This document shows, piece by piece, positions 1 through 8,571 of a stretch of 34,021 nucleotides of DNA (position 1 is its first letter; each line of letters opens with the position of its first letter). The translations under genes were made by a program, and so were the position numbers. The stretch comes from Bacillota bacterium (GTDB lineage Bacteria > Bacillota > Limnochordia > Limnochordales > Geochordaceae), in the NCBI GenBank assembly GCA_040754675.1, contig JBFMCJ010000002.1, forward strand, positions 1 to 34,021, read 5' to 3'. The notes beneath the pieces are model-generated. The model made no database searches, had not been told where the DNA came from, and was given only the letters and a program-made list of their open reading frames with translations.

Positions 1-409
1 CCCACCCTTCCCGATCCATCCAGCGGTCGGCCACCTGGACGGCTGCCACTGCCAGGAGCGATCCCAGGCTCTCGCGCCAGCCGACCCCCAGGGCGACCGC
101 CGCCAGCACCGCGACGGACTCCAGGAGGTCCCGGGGGCGGTGGCGGGACGCCATTCCCACGGCCCACGCGCCCCCCACCAGGGAGATGGCCCAGGCGGGG
201 CAGGCGGCCGCGCCGAGCCCCACCAGTACCGCAGCGTAACTGGCGCACGCCGCCGAATCCCATCCAGGCTCGCCGTCCACGGCTGCGTCTACCAGCTTGA
301 TCGCGGCGCCCGCGGCCCATACGCCAAGGGCCGCCAGACCAAGCCCGAGGATCCCCGCCCCGCCTGCGCCGCTAGACGCGCCGCTGCAGGAACTTTCGAA
401 CGGCGGCAA
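1..409 (-). CDS. Uncharacterised multi-pass membrane protein (3' end cut by window edge)
   Basis: The frame is open from about 409 to the window edge and gives at least 136 residues. It reads as hydrophobic alanine/leucine/glycine/valine segments, roughly residues 15-45, 60-85 and 97-125, separated by short polar loops, so a multi-pass membrane protein is likely. The last visible residues (ending DRWMDREGW) are polar. The best start is a TTG at 409, preceded by GGAGG nine bases upstream. It lies inside the 3' end of the GTPase gene, giving a 38-base overlap and suggesting translational coupling. No family is recognised with confidence. The hydrophobic stretch leading into a charged tail loosely recalls YIEGIA-type sporulation membrane proteins, but this is too weak to name it. 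The carboxyl end is missing. Confidence 0.55.
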   Translation of the reverse strand, partial: MPPFESSCSGASSGAGGAGILGLGLAALGVWAAGAAIKLVDAAVDGEPGWDSAACASYAAVLVGLGAAACPAWAISLVGGAWAVGMASRHRPRDLLESVAVLAAVALGVGWRESLGSLLAVAAVQVADRWMDREGW

Positions 410-1007
410 ATCCCCACGCCTCCAGCGCCGAGATGCCCAGCACCGTGCGCCGGGGCCAGGCCCGCCGCACCGACTCCAACCCCGCACGACCGCCCGGTAG
501 GTCGAGCTTGTTGACCAGCACGGCGTACCCGCCCCGCCGCTCACCGTACCGCCCGAGCTGGGCGTCCAGGTCGTCCTCGTCCAGCAGCCGCTCGGGCGCC
601 CTGGCCGTCCCAGGGCCATCCACCACGTGCAGCACGATCCGGCTCTCCATCACCAGCGCCAGCGTCTCCGCCATGCTGCGGCGCAGCGCGGGATCGGGGT
701 GGATCTGCGCGGTGAGGCCCACCGTGTCCACGAGCCGCACCGTCACCTGGCGCTTGGCGTGGCGCCACTCGACGTCCAGGTGCTGGATCTGGCGCGTCGT
801 GGGGGTGCCCGTGCCTACAAGCTGGGCAACCGCGGCCGACAGATCCATCTCAACCCACTCGCCGTCGTCCGGCTCCTGGGCCCGGCGGCGCACCACGAGC
901 CGCCGGTGCCCGCACCACTGGGCGAACCGTAGCACGAACAGCGTTTTGCCCACGCCGGGCCGGCCCACGACGCAGGCATCGGCCGGGGTGTGCATCGCGG
1001 GCCCCAT
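372..1007 (-). CDS. Small stand-alone GTPase (P-loop, Era/Der-like fold)
   Basis: A 211-residue protein with a nearly complete set of G motifs. G1 is GRPGVGKT at 15-22, G3 is DTVG at 94-97, G4 is NKLD at 166-169, and a G5-like SAL lies near 193-195. The middle 'LVMESRIVLHVVDG' stretch is the usual beta strand after switch II. There is no KH, OB or other accessory domain, so it is not Era, Der, Obg or HflX. It is essentially a bare G domain that presumably hydrolyses GTP. The start is ATG at 1007 with GAGGG directly abutting it; a second ATG at 995 is an alternative. It overlaps a membrane-protein gene downstream, which suggests a two-gene unit. Upstream it is separated from spoVK by a gap holding a transposase remnant. 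In Bacillus the gene after spoVK is also a GTPase (HflX), but this protein lacks the HflX architecture. Its specific role is unknown. Confidence 0.8.
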   Translation of the reverse strand: MGPAMHTPADACVVGRPGVGKTLFVLRFAQWCGHRRLVVRRRAQEPDDGEWVEMDLSAAVAQLVGTGTPTTRQIQHLDVEWRHAKRQVTVRLVDTVGLTAQIHPDPALRRSMAETLALVMESRIVLHVVDGPGTARAPERLLDEDDLDAQLGRYGERRGGYAVLVNKLDLPGGRAGLESVRRAWPRRTVLGISALEAWGFAAVRKFLQRRV

Positions 1008-1085
1008 CCCTCTTCACCGAACAGCCGCCCGGAAGCCCCCGTCTCGAGGCGCGGGGAGCAAGGGCGGCTTCCCCCCTCCTCGCTC

Positions 1086-1289
1086 TGCCGGCAGGCGCGA
1101 GAGCGCGTGGGGATTTGGGTCGTACCCGTCCGACCCCACGGCACCTCGTCGCGCGCGTCGCGCTCCGCCCGATGCCATCAGCCGGCGTCCCGGATGGTCC
1201 GCCACAAGGCTATCTGCCAGCACGGCTGCACCACGCTCCATGCCGATGCCAACCCGGCGCAAAACCTCTGGCGCCGTGCGGCGAAGTTT
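1086..1289 (+). pseudogene. tnpB: Decayed C-terminal fragment of a TnpB (IS200/IS605-type) nuclease
   Basis: One plus-strand frame in this gap resembles the TnpB C-terminus. It has a 'GIWVVPVRPHGTSS' strand (TnpB usually reads GIPVV.V.P..TS), then a zinc-ribbon-like stretch, then 'LHADANPAQNL' matching the HAD.NAA.NI motif that carries the last RuvC aspartate. The ribbon is broken: the first Cys pair is replaced by Ala and Ser, and the second reads C-Q-H-G-C instead of C..CG. The rest of TnpB is missing, and no start codon, TnpA or end hairpins were found. The remnant ends where spoVK's stop codon begins. It is the only coding-like element on the plus strand. The motif order supports the call, but the degeneration leaves some risk of chance resemblance. 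Confidence 0.6.
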
Positions 1290-2326
1290 CAGGCTCCCTC
1301 GACGGGAGACGGGACGGAGGCCAACGCCCCTTCAAAGGGGATGTCCTCGACCCGGATGAGCATCAACTCCTCCCGGGTGGGCGCGGGGACGGCGTGAAGC
1401 CTCACCGCCTGCAGGCGGATGGCGGCCTCCAGGATGTTGCGCACGAGCCGGGCGTTGCCGAAGTGGAAGGGCTCCGTGACGCGCCGCAGCATCAACACCG
1501 CCGCGAGGCGTTCCCTGGCCTCGGGGCTGAGGCGGTAGTCACGTGCTTTCAGCATGTGGGTGGCAATCTGGAGCAGCTCCTCACCGTTGTAGTCCGGAAA
1601 GTCGATGACGAAGGGGATGCGGGACCGCAGCCCCGGGTTGAGCCGCAGGAAAAACTCCATCTCCTGCCGGTATCCGGCCATGATGACCACCAGTTCGTGG
1701 CGGTGGTCTTCCATCGCTTTGACGAGGCCATCCACCGCCTCCTTCCCGAAGTCCTTGTCACCACCGCGGGCCAGGCTGTAGGCCTCGTCAATGAACAGAA
1801 CTCCCCCGATGGCGCGGCGGATCTGTTCGCGGGTGCGCTGAGCGGTGTGGCCCACGAACTCCCCCACCAGGTCGGCCCGCTCTACCTCGACGGTGTGGCC
1901 TTTGGGCAAAACGCCCAGCGCCTTCAGCATCCGCCCGATGATGCGCGCCACGGTGGTCTTGCCGGTGCCAGGGTTTCCCTTGAACGCCATGTGCAGCACC
2001 AGGGGCTCAGCGGCGAGCCCGGCGGCGGCGCGCTTCTGGCGGATCTCCACGTAGGCCCGCAGTTCCCGCACCGCCCGCTTGACGCTGTGGAGACCGACCA
2101 GCGCGTCGAGTTCGGCCATCGCCTGCTGGAGGCTGTCACCGTCCCGGGCGCTGTGGGAATCGGGCGGTGGGGTGGAAGCCTCGTCGGAGGCGTCGGCGCC
2201 ATCGGTGCCGCGGCGACCTCCCCGCTCGAACTGGTCTGCCAGCAGGTGAAGGGCGTGGCCGGGGCTCAGGCGCCCGTCGGCCACTCGCTCGATGAGCGAT
2301 CGGGTGCTCGTGCGAGGGTGTGCCAT
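1289..2326 (-). CDS. spoVK: SpoVK-like AAA+ ATPase (CbxX/CfxQ family)
   Basis: A 345-residue AAA+ ATPase with Walker A GNPGTGKTT at 117-125, Walker B VLFIDE at 176-181 followed by AYSL, and the 'GLRSRIPFVIDFPDY' arginine-finger/sensor region. This pattern is diagnostic of the CbxX/CfxQ group, which includes SpoVK of spore-formers, required for spore maturation in Bacillus. The first ~75 residues are variable and polar, and a small helix ('LSPGHALHLLADQF') precedes the conserved 'LDALVGLHSVKRAVREL' entry. The start is ATG at 2326, four bases after the miaA stop. A longer frame exists upstream but would overlap miaA by more than 150 bases. No clear Shine-Dalgarno site is visible, so translation is probably coupled to miaA. 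Its position right after miaA matches spore-forming Bacillota, though hfq is missing between them. It could be a general CbxX protein, but the context favours SpoVK. Confidence 0.88.
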   Translation of the reverse strand: MAHPRTSTRSLIERVADGRLSPGHALHLLADQFERGGRRGTDGADASDEASTPPPDSHSARDGDSLQQAMAELDALVGLHSVKRAVRELRAYVEIRQKRAAAGLAAEPLVLHMAFKGNPGTGKTTVARIIGRMLKALGVLPKGHTVEVERADLVGEFVGHTAQRTREQIRRAIGGVLFIDEAYSLARGGDKDFGKEAVDGLVKAMEDHRHELVVIMAGYRQEMEFFLRLNPGLRSRIPFVIDFPDYNGEELLQIATHMLKARDYRLSPEARERLAAVLMLRRVTEPFHFGNARLVRNILEAAIRLQAVRLHAVPAPTREELMLIRVEDIPFEGALASVPSPVEGA

Positions 2327-2330
2327 CAAG

Positions 2331-3314
2331 TCATCTATACGCAGCCGGCGGCCCGGACGCAGCCGCCCGTTCGAGGTAGTACCGTGCCACTGCGCCCGCG
2401 GCCGCGTCCAGGCTTCCCAGCGCCGAGAGGTCAAACCAGCGGATGCGGGGATCCGGGCGAAACCACGTGAGCTGGCGCCTGGCATAGTGGCGCGTCGCCA
2501 GCTTCAGGTGTTCGACGGCGCGGGCAAACGTGAGTTCGCCCGCCAGGTACCGCGCCATTTCCTTGTAGCCCAGCGCCTGCATGGCGGTGTTCCCTGGGCC
2601 CAGGCCGCGCAGAAGCAGCCGGCGGGTCTCGTCGACGAGCCCACGCGCGACCTGCTCGTCCACGCGGCGGTGGATGCGCTCGTAGAGTACGGGACGGGGG
2701 CGGATCAACCCGACCCAGACCGCCGCAAGAGGGCGAGCGGACCGCCGGGCCTCGCGCTGCAGTTCGCTCAAGGGCTTTCCCGTGACCTCGTATGCCTCGA
2801 GCGCCCGGATCACCCGGCGCACGTTGTGGGGGTGAATCCGCGCCGCTGCCTCGGGGTCCACTTCCGCGAGGCGCCGGTATAGGAGCCCGGATCCCTCTCG
2901 CCTGGCCTGTGCCTCGAGGTGCGCCCGCACGGAGGGATCGTATCCGCCCGGCGCGGGCAGGAGGTCGTCCACAAACGCCCGGATGTAGAGCCCCGTGCCG
3001 CCGCAAACGATGGCGAGCCGCCCGCGGCTCTCGATGGCGGCCAGCGCCCGGCGCGCCAGCTCCCGGTAGATAGAGGCGTTGAAGGGCTCCTCGGGGTCGG
3101 CGACGTCGATCAGGTGATGTTCCACCCCGCGCCGCTGCTCGGGCGTGGGCTTGTCGGTACCGATATCGAGGCCCCGGTAAACCTGCATGGCGTCGGCCGA
3201 GATGACCTCGGCACCCAGCCTCAATGCCACCTCGATGGCCAGCTCGGTCTTCCCGACCGCGGTCGGCCCCGCGATGACGAGGAGCGGCCGCAGCGGGAGC
3301 GTCCCGTCAGACAT
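2331..3314 (-). CDS. miaA: tRNA dimethylallyltransferase MiaA
   Basis: This enzyme transfers the dimethylallyl group of DMAPP to N6 of A37 in tRNAs that read UNN codons, giving i6A, which MiaB (encoded upstream in this cluster) then methylthiolates. At 327 residues it has the family length. The P-loop is GPTAVGKT at 16-23, followed by SADAMQVYRGLDIGTDKP with the catalytic Asp at 41, HHLIDV, GGTGLYIRA, and the C-terminal 'QALGYKEM' and 'ATRHYARRQLTWFR' blocks typical of MiaA. The start is ATG at 3314; it overlaps the preceding methyltransferase by eight bases, so the two are translationally coupled. The stop lies four bases before spoVK. Confidence 0.97.
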   Translation of the reverse strand: MSDGTLPLRPLLVIAGPTAVGKTELAIEVALRLGAEVISADAMQVYRGLDIGTDKPTPEQRRGVEHHLIDVADPEEPFNASIYRELARRALAAIESRGRLAIVCGGTGLYIRAFVDDLLPAPGGYDPSVRAHLEAQARREGSGLLYRRLAEVDPEAAARIHPHNVRRVIRALEAYEVTGKPLSELQREARRSARPLAAVWVGLIRPRPVLYERIHRRVDEQVARGLVDETRRLLLRGLGPGNTAMQALGYKEMARYLAGELTFARAVEHLKLATRHYARRQLTWFRPDPRIRWFDLSALGSLDAAAGAVARYYLERAAASGPPAAYR

Positions 3315-4107
3315 CCCAGATCCCGTACACGACGCGGCTTGATCGCCCGCCCCAAAGGCGCGGGGGGCCGAGCGCAGCCAGGCGGGCAGAGTCGCGGCGG
3401 TCTTTCACCACCACCCGGCGGCGGGCCGCCGAGAGGGCTGCCTGCACAACGTCCGCTGCCAGAGGGCCTTCATCGGCCACCCTGCGCCAGGAGGCCATTG
3501 AAGCTGACCCTGAAAGAGGCCGTTCGAACATGACATCGAAGTAGACCACGTCAAAGGAGCCGGGGTCTGCCATGGCCAGGACCTTCGAGTGGTCGGCTGC
3601 CACCACCTCGATGCGCGCCGCCGCCGCCGCCACGTCACCATCCTCCCACCCATAGCCCCGAAGCCCCTCACGCACGAGGACGGCCAGTGCCGCCACCTTC
3701 TCGACGCCGGTCACCCAGCCCGCGGGGCCGGCCGCAAAAGCGGCCACCAGCGCGTCGGACGCAAGGCCGAGGGTTGCGTCCAGCACCTGCTCGCCTCCCG
3801 AGAGGCCCATGGCCTCCACCATCGGATCCGCCATCCCCCTCCGGAGCAGGCGTATTCGATGAAGGGCCATGCCCGGGTGGTAAGCGAGCCGCCTGCTCCC
3901 TACCTGGATGGCCAGCCCGTGGCGCTCCACGACCAGAAAAGCGCAAGGGAGCGCCGGCTCAGGGCAGTCAAGGGCGCGATCCCCGCGGGGCACAAACGGC
4001 GCCCCGATCTCCCCGGCGATCGCCCGGGCTCTCGCCTCCTGCAGCCCGGTCGGCTCACGCCCCGTGGTGACGAGCCAGACCCGATCAGGGGGGTGTCCGG
4101 CGGCCAA
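3307..4107 (-). CDS. Class I SAM-dependent methyltransferase, RsmJ-like (SAM_MT/DUF548 type)
   Basis: A Rossmann methyltransferase. Motif I is 'VLDATLGLASDALVAA', motif II is 'VTGVEK', and the catalytic-loop equivalent is 'SFDVVYFDVMFERP'. The N-terminal 'VWLVTTGREPTGLQEARARAIAGEIGAPFVPR' region, an alpha/beta cap, and this loop resemble the family of E. coli RsmJ, which makes m2G1516 in 16S rRNA. The substrate here is not proven, but an RNA is likely from its place between mutL and miaA. The frame opens with an ATG at 4158 inside mutL, but those first residues only mirror the mutL 3' end. A TTG at 4107, with GAGGAG about 13 bases upstream, is the more likely start; it still overlaps mutL by 23 bases. 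The protein is about 266 residues. It overlaps miaA by eight bases. Confidence 0.8.
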   Translation of the reverse strand: MAAGHPPDRVWLVTTGREPTGLQEARARAIAGEIGAPFVPRGDRALDCPEPALPCAFLVVERHGLAIQVGSRRLAYHPGMALHRIRLLRRGMADPMVEAMGLSGGEQVLDATLGLASDALVAAFAAGPAGWVTGVEKVAALAVLVREGLRGYGWEDGDVAAAAARIEVVAADHSKVLAMADPGSFDVVYFDVMFERPLSGSASMASWRRVADEGPLAADVVQAALSAARRRVVVKDRRDSARLAALGPPRLWGGRSSRVVYGIWDV

Positions 4108-5845
4108 AGCGCCGATCCAGCTCCTCGACCGGAATGCTGACCACCACCGGCCGCCCATGCGGGCACGTGTAGGGGTTGTCCGCCAGCGCCAGGCCTTCCA
4201 CCAGCATCCGCATGGCGGCGGTATTGAGGGCGGTCCCGGCCTTGACCGCGCTCTTGCACGCGACGTTCTTGAGCAACCGGAGCTCCCAGGGTGCCGGCGC
4301 GGCGGATTCTTCCAGGTGGGCTCCGGGCGCTTCGGGGAGCTCGGGCAGTTCCCTGGCCAGCGCCTCGAAGAGAGCGCGAAGCTCGTTCTCGTGTGGTGCG
4401 GCCGGGAACCCCGGAACGGCCGGCAGCGACCGCACCAGGACGTGCCGGGGCCCGAACGCCTCCGCCTGCAGCCCTACGCGGCCAAGCCACGGCAGCAACG
4501 GCCGCAACGCTTCGGCGGCGGCCCAGGTGAGTTCGAGGGTCACCGGCGCGAGAAGCTGTTGGGCGGGGGCAGGGCTTCCGGCGCGGGCCTTCAGCATCTG
4601 CTCGAAGATGAGACGTTCGTGGGCGACGTGCTGGTCCACGACCATCAGGGCCCCCGGCGCCTCGGCCAGGATGTACGTGGCGAACAGTTGCCCGACGGCC
4701 TTGAGCCGCCGCAGTTGGGCCGGCAGCGGCTCCCGAGAGGCCGCACCCCACGGCAGGGCCGCAGGCTCGGCAGCTTTCGCCGGAGCCGGCGGCAGGCCCG
4801 GTGGAGACAGCAGCTGGCCCGTCGGTGACGGCGCGGACCTGGCCGCCAGCATGACGGGCGGGGCAGACCGCAGGGCCTCCCTTACGGCCGTGACCACCAG
4901 GGAGAAGATCAGGTGCTCGTCCCGGAAGCGTACGAAGAGCTTCGCGGGGTGCACGTTCACGTCCACCCAGGACGGATCCACGTCCAGGTAAACGAACGCG
5001 ACAGGAAACCGCCCTGGCGCCAGGCGCCCCTCAAAGCCCCGCACCGCGGCCGTGGCCACGGTCCTGTCCTGCACCCAGCGCCCGTTGACGAACGTCCAGA
5101 GGTGATCGCGCCGAGGGCGGGTGAGGTCGGGCGGACCGATAAGCCCCCGAAGCGTGACGGGCCCCCTGGCGCCCCCGGCAGGCAACAGCACACCGGCTTC
5201 CTGCGGGCCGATGACGGCAGCAGCGGCGGCCCGGATGTCGCCGTCGCCCGGCGTAGCAAAGCGAACCTCCCGCCCTGCGGTCACCTCGAAGGCCACCCCG
5301 GGGTGCCCGAGCGCAATGCGTGCGGCCGCCTCCACGCACGCTCGCTGCTCCGCGGCCCCGCTTTTCAGGTACCGGCGCCGGGCCGGGGTATTGAAGAAGA
5401 GGCGCCGCACCCACACCGTGGTCCCCTCGGGCGCCGGAGCCGGGCCCGCGCTCATCTTCTGGCCGCCCGCTATGATGACCCGGAAACCCTCCGGCCGGTG
5501 GCGGGGCCTGGTCAGGATCTCGAGTTCTGCGACCGCCGCAATGGCTGCCAGCGCCTCGCCCCGGAATCCGAGCGTGTTTACCACGGCCAGATCTTCCCGA
5601 CGGCGGAGCTTGCTCGTGGCGTGGCGCAGGAAGCATATCTCGGCGTCCTCCGGCTCCATCCCCTCGCCGTCGTCGCTCACTCGCAAGGCGCTTGCGTCTT
5701 CGGCCACGTCGATGCGGATGCGGCGGGCGTTCGCGTCAATGGCATTCTCGACGAGTTCCTTGAGGGCCGAGGCAGGGCGGTCCACCACCTCGCCGGCCGC
5801 GATATGATCGATGACGTCGTCCGGGAGCTGAACGATCTTGCCCAT
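4085..5845 (-). CDS. mutL: DNA mismatch repair protein MutL (endonuclease-type)
   Basis: A 586-residue MutL. The GHKL ATPase N-terminus shows 'HIAAGEVVDRPASALKELVENAIDA' with catalytic Glu30 and Mg-binding Asn34, 'DDGEGM', 'RHATSKL' and 'TLGFRGEAL'. The transducer domain carries 'FVNGRWV' and 'DVNVHPAKLFVRF'. A proline/alanine-rich linker (about 330-375) leads to a dimerisation and nuclease domain. That domain has the metal-binding motif DQHVAHERLIFE (canonical DQHA..E....E, with Val for the usual Ala), 'ACKSAVKAG' and 'CPHGRP'. These residues mark the nicking MutL of organisms without MutH. It acts with MutS, encoded 15 bases upstream. The start is ATG at 5845, preceded by an AAGGCGGG Shine-Dalgarno-like stretch. 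Confidence 0.97.
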   Translation of the reverse strand: MGKIVQLPDDVIDHIAAGEVVDRPASALKELVENAIDANARRIRIDVAEDASALRVSDDGEGMEPEDAEICFLRHATSKLRRREDLAVVNTLGFRGEALAAIAAVAELEILTRPRHRPEGFRVIIAGGQKMSAGPAPAPEGTTVWVRRLFFNTPARRRYLKSGAAEQRACVEAAARIALGHPGVAFEVTAGREVRFATPGDGDIRAAAAAVIGPQEAGVLLPAGGARGPVTLRGLIGPPDLTRPRRDHLWTFVNGRWVQDRTVATAAVRGFEGRLAPGRFPVAFVYLDVDPSWVDVNVHPAKLFVRFRDEHLIFSLVVTAVREALRSAPPVMLAARSAPSPTGQLLSPPGLPPAPAKAAEPAALPWGAASREPLPAQLRRLKAVGQLFATYILAEAPGALMVVDQHVAHERLIFEQMLKARAGSPAPAQQLLAPVTLELTWAAAEALRPLLPWLGRVGLQAEAFGPRHVLVRSLPAVPGFPAAPHENELRALFEALARELPELPEAPGAHLEESAAPAPWELRLLKNVACKSAVKAGTALNTAAMRMLVEGLALADNPYTCPHGRPVVVSIPVEELDRRFGRRTPP

Positions 5846-5860
5846 CGGTCCCGCCTTTTT

Positions 5861-8539
5861 TCAGCCCTCGAAGAGGAGCGTCTGGCTGAGCTCCACCGCC
5901 GAACGGCGAGGGCGCACCCGGGGGCGCCTGGGAGCTGCCGGGCCGTCTAGCGCGGCCGGAGCGGGCCGCAAGGAGGGCGAAACGGCCGCCGCAGGCGGTG
6001 CGGGGGCGCAGGCCGCTGCGGCACGCTCGGCGGCCCGTTCTGCGTGGGGGGCCGCCCCCTCCAGGTGGTAGAGCACCTCCTGTGCCCTGCGCACCACGCT
6101 TTCGGGAAGTCCGGCCAGGCGGGCGACTTCGATGCCGTAGCTGCGGTCCGCCGCTCCCGGCCTCACCTGGCGCAGGAACGCGATGCCATCGGGCGTTTGG
6201 GCGACTGCCGCATGGAGGTTGAAGACGCCCTCCAGGGCGCCCTCGAGTTCCGTCAGTTCGTGGAAGTGCGTGGCCACCAGCGTCCGGCACCCCAGGTCGT
6301 GGAGTGCTTCCACGATAGCCCACGCGAGGCTGAGCCCGTCGTAGGTGGCCGTACCCCGCCCCACCTCGTCCAAGACCACCAGGCTGCGGGGTGTTGCGTG
6401 GCGCAGGATATAGGCGCTCTCGCTCATCTCCACCATGAACGTGGATCGCCCCGAGGCCAGATCGTCCGAAGCGCCCACCCGGGTCATGATCCGGTCCACA
6501 ACGCCGATGCGGGCGTGCTGCGCGGGGACGAAGCTTCCCATCTGCGCCAGGATCACCAGGAGCGCCGCCTGCCGCAGGTAGGTGGACTTGCCGCCCATGT
6601 TGGGGCCCGTCACGATGGCGAGCCGGTGTGCGCCCGTGTCCAGGTACAGGTCGTTGGGCACGAAGGGCACGTCCGGCAGCGTGGCCTCCACCACGGGGTG
6701 GCGCCCCTTGCGGATCTCGATGACGGAGCCGTCGTCCACCACCGGCCGCGTCCACCCGCGCCGCACCGCGATCTCCGCCAGGGCCGCCGCTACGTCGAGC
6801 CGGGCGACCGCCCGTGCCGCCGCCTGGATGGCCGGGGAGAGCGCCAGCACGCGCTGTACGAGCGCCTGGAACAGCTCGGCCTCCCGGGTGCCGATGCGCT
6901 CCTCTGCTTCCAGGACGCGGCCCTCCCACGACTTGAGCTCTGCCGTCACGAAGCGTTCCGCGCCGCTGAGGGTCTGGCGGCGCTCGTAGTCCGCGGGAAC
7001 CAGCCTGAGGTTCGGCCGGGTCACCTCGATGTAATAACCGAAGACTTTGTTGAACCCCACCTTGAGCGAGCGGATGCCCGTGCGGTCGCGTTCCCTGGAC
7101 TCCAGGCCCGCGATCCAGCGGCGCCCTTCCTCTGCATCCGAGCGAAGCCTGTCCAGCTCCGGGTCGTAGCCGGGCCGGATGCAGCCCCCGTCCCTGGGGT
7201 CGACGGGCGGGTCGTCGGAGAGGGCCCGTTCAAGCTCGGCGGCGAGATCCGCGAGTTTCGGGCGTCCCTGGGCCACCACCTCGAGGTCGCGGATGGCGAC
7301 GGGCTCCCCGGCCGCGCTCAGCGGCTCGGCCACCGCCCAGATCGCCTCGCTGCGCTGCAGGAATTCCCGCAGTGCCACAAGATCCCGCGGCGTTGCCCTG
7401 CCGGTGCCCGCCCGGCCCAGCAGCCGCTCGGCGTCCGGCAGGCCGTTCAGCAGGCTGCGGAGTCGCCCGCGGCGCAGGTGGTCGCCGAAGACCGCCTCGA
7501 CGGCCTCCTGGCGTGCCCGGATGGTCGCCACGTCCGTCAGCGGTTCTTCCAGGTAGCGGCGCAACATCCGCGACCCGGCGGCGGTGAGCGTCTCGTCGAT
7601 GACACCCAGGAGCGACCCTTTCCGGGTGCGCTGGCGCAGGCTCGCCGTCAGCTCCAGGTTGAGGGCCGTGGAGGGGTCGATGAAGAGCCCCGCCCTGGGG
7701 TCGTAGCTCTCCAGGCCGGTGATGTGAACGAGCCTGTCCTTCTGCGTGTCCAGCAAGTAGGCGAGGGCGGCCCCGGCGGCCACCTGGGCCTCGGGCCACT
7801 CTTCGATCCCGAACGCCGCAAGCGACGCCACGCCGAAGTGCTGAAGCAGGGCACGCCTCGCCTCCGCCGGGTCCCATGCCCGGTTCTCCCAGGGGGTGAG
7901 GGCAGCGTGAAGCTCACGGCGCACAGCCTGCGCCACGTCCGGGTCGTCAGCCAGCGCAGGGGGCAGGACGAGTTCGTCGGGGGCCAGCCGGCGCAGTTCG
8001 TCGAGAGCGGCCCGCAGGGCCGAACCCCGGGTCCCGGCGTCGCCCGAAAGGCGGGTCGCGCGCAGTTCCCCGGTGGAGACGTCCGCAAACGCCAGCCCTG
8101 CCGCCTTCTCGGCCACCCACAGGACGGCCACGTACCGGCGCTCCCGCCCCGAGTCGCTCTCCAGTGTGCCGCGCGTCACCACCCGGATGACGTCCCGCCG
8201 CACGACCCCGCGGGCAAGGCGGGGTTCCTCGAGTTGCTCGCAGATGGCCACGCGGTACCCGGCGTTTACCAGCTGGGCAATGTACGTGTTGGCCGCATGG
8301 TGCGGCACCCCGCACATGGGCACCCGCCGGCCCTTGCCGATCTCCCGGCTCGTGAGGGTGATGTTGAGGACGGAGGCCCCGATCTCGGCGTCCTCGCCAA
8401 AAAGTTCATAAAAGTCGCCGAGCCGGAACAACAGCAGGGCGCCCGGATGCGCCGCCTTGAGCGCCTGGTACTGCTTGAGCATCGGCGTGGCCTCGTCGCC
8501 AGCAGAAAGGTCCTTGCCTTCCGTGGGCAGCGCTGCCAC
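5861..8539 (-). CDS. mutS: DNA mismatch repair ATPase MutS
   Basis: MutS recognises mispaired or looped bases and recruits MutL. The N-terminal mismatch domain has TPMLKQY and the F-Y-E wedge motif (GDFYELF, Phe43 and Glu45 from the chosen start). The connector, lever and clamp regions follow. The ATPase has Walker A TGPNMGGKST, the signature 'SAYILRHAT' and Walker B VVLDEVGRGTATYDG, then a helix-turn-helix dimerisation region. The C-terminal ~80 residues are a low-complexity alanine/proline/arginine tail ending in 'LSQTLLFEG', a beta-clamp-binding-like end. The start is uncertain. ATG at 8482 has a good GAGG site, but it would remove the conserved Thr-Pro before Met. GTG at 8539 keeps it and gives about 892 residues; GTG at 8560 is also possible. 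It sits 32 bases after miaB. Confidence 0.95.
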   Translation of the reverse strand: MAALPTEGKDLSAGDEATPMLKQYQALKAAHPGALLLFRLGDFYELFGEDAEIGASVLNITLTSREIGKGRRVPMCGVPHHAANTYIAQLVNAGYRVAICEQLEEPRLARGVVRRDVIRVVTRGTLESDSGRERRYVAVLWVAEKAAGLAFADVSTGELRATRLSGDAGTRGSALRAALDELRRLAPDELVLPPALADDPDVAQAVRRELHAALTPWENRAWDPAEARRALLQHFGVASLAAFGIEEWPEAQVAAGAALAYLLDTQKDRLVHITGLESYDPRAGLFIDPSTALNLELTASLRQRTRKGSLLGVIDETLTAAGSRMLRRYLEEPLTDVATIRARQEAVEAVFGDHLRRGRLRSLLNGLPDAERLLGRAGTGRATPRDLVALREFLQRSEAIWAVAEPLSAAGEPVAIRDLEVVAQGRPKLADLAAELERALSDDPPVDPRDGGCIRPGYDPELDRLRSDAEEGRRWIAGLESRERDRTGIRSLKVGFNKVFGYYIEVTRPNLRLVPADYERRQTLSGAERFVTAELKSWEGRVLEAEERIGTREAELFQALVQRVLALSPAIQAAARAVARLDVAAALAEIAVRRGWTRPVVDDGSVIEIRKGRHPVVEATLPDVPFVPNDLYLDTGAHRLAIVTGPNMGGKSTYLRQAALLVILAQMGSFVPAQHARIGVVDRIMTRVGASDDLASGRSTFMVEMSESAYILRHATPRSLVVLDEVGRGTATYDGLSLAWAIVEALHDLGCRTLVATHFHELTELEGALEGVFNLHAAVAQTPDGIAFLRQVRPGAADRSYGIEVARLAGLPESVVRRAQEVLYHLEGAAPHAERAAERAAAACAPAPPAAAVSPSLRPAPAALDGPAAPRRPRVRPRRSAVELSQTLLFEG

Positions 8540-8571
8540 CCCCTGCCCTGCCGCCCTCACCCGGCAGCCGA

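Noticed and set aside
1014-1262. A minus-strand 82-codon frame between spoVK and the GTPase gene
   Set aside because: No recognisable motif or good ribosome-binding site. The opposite strand carries the TnpB-like pattern, which explains the sequence better.
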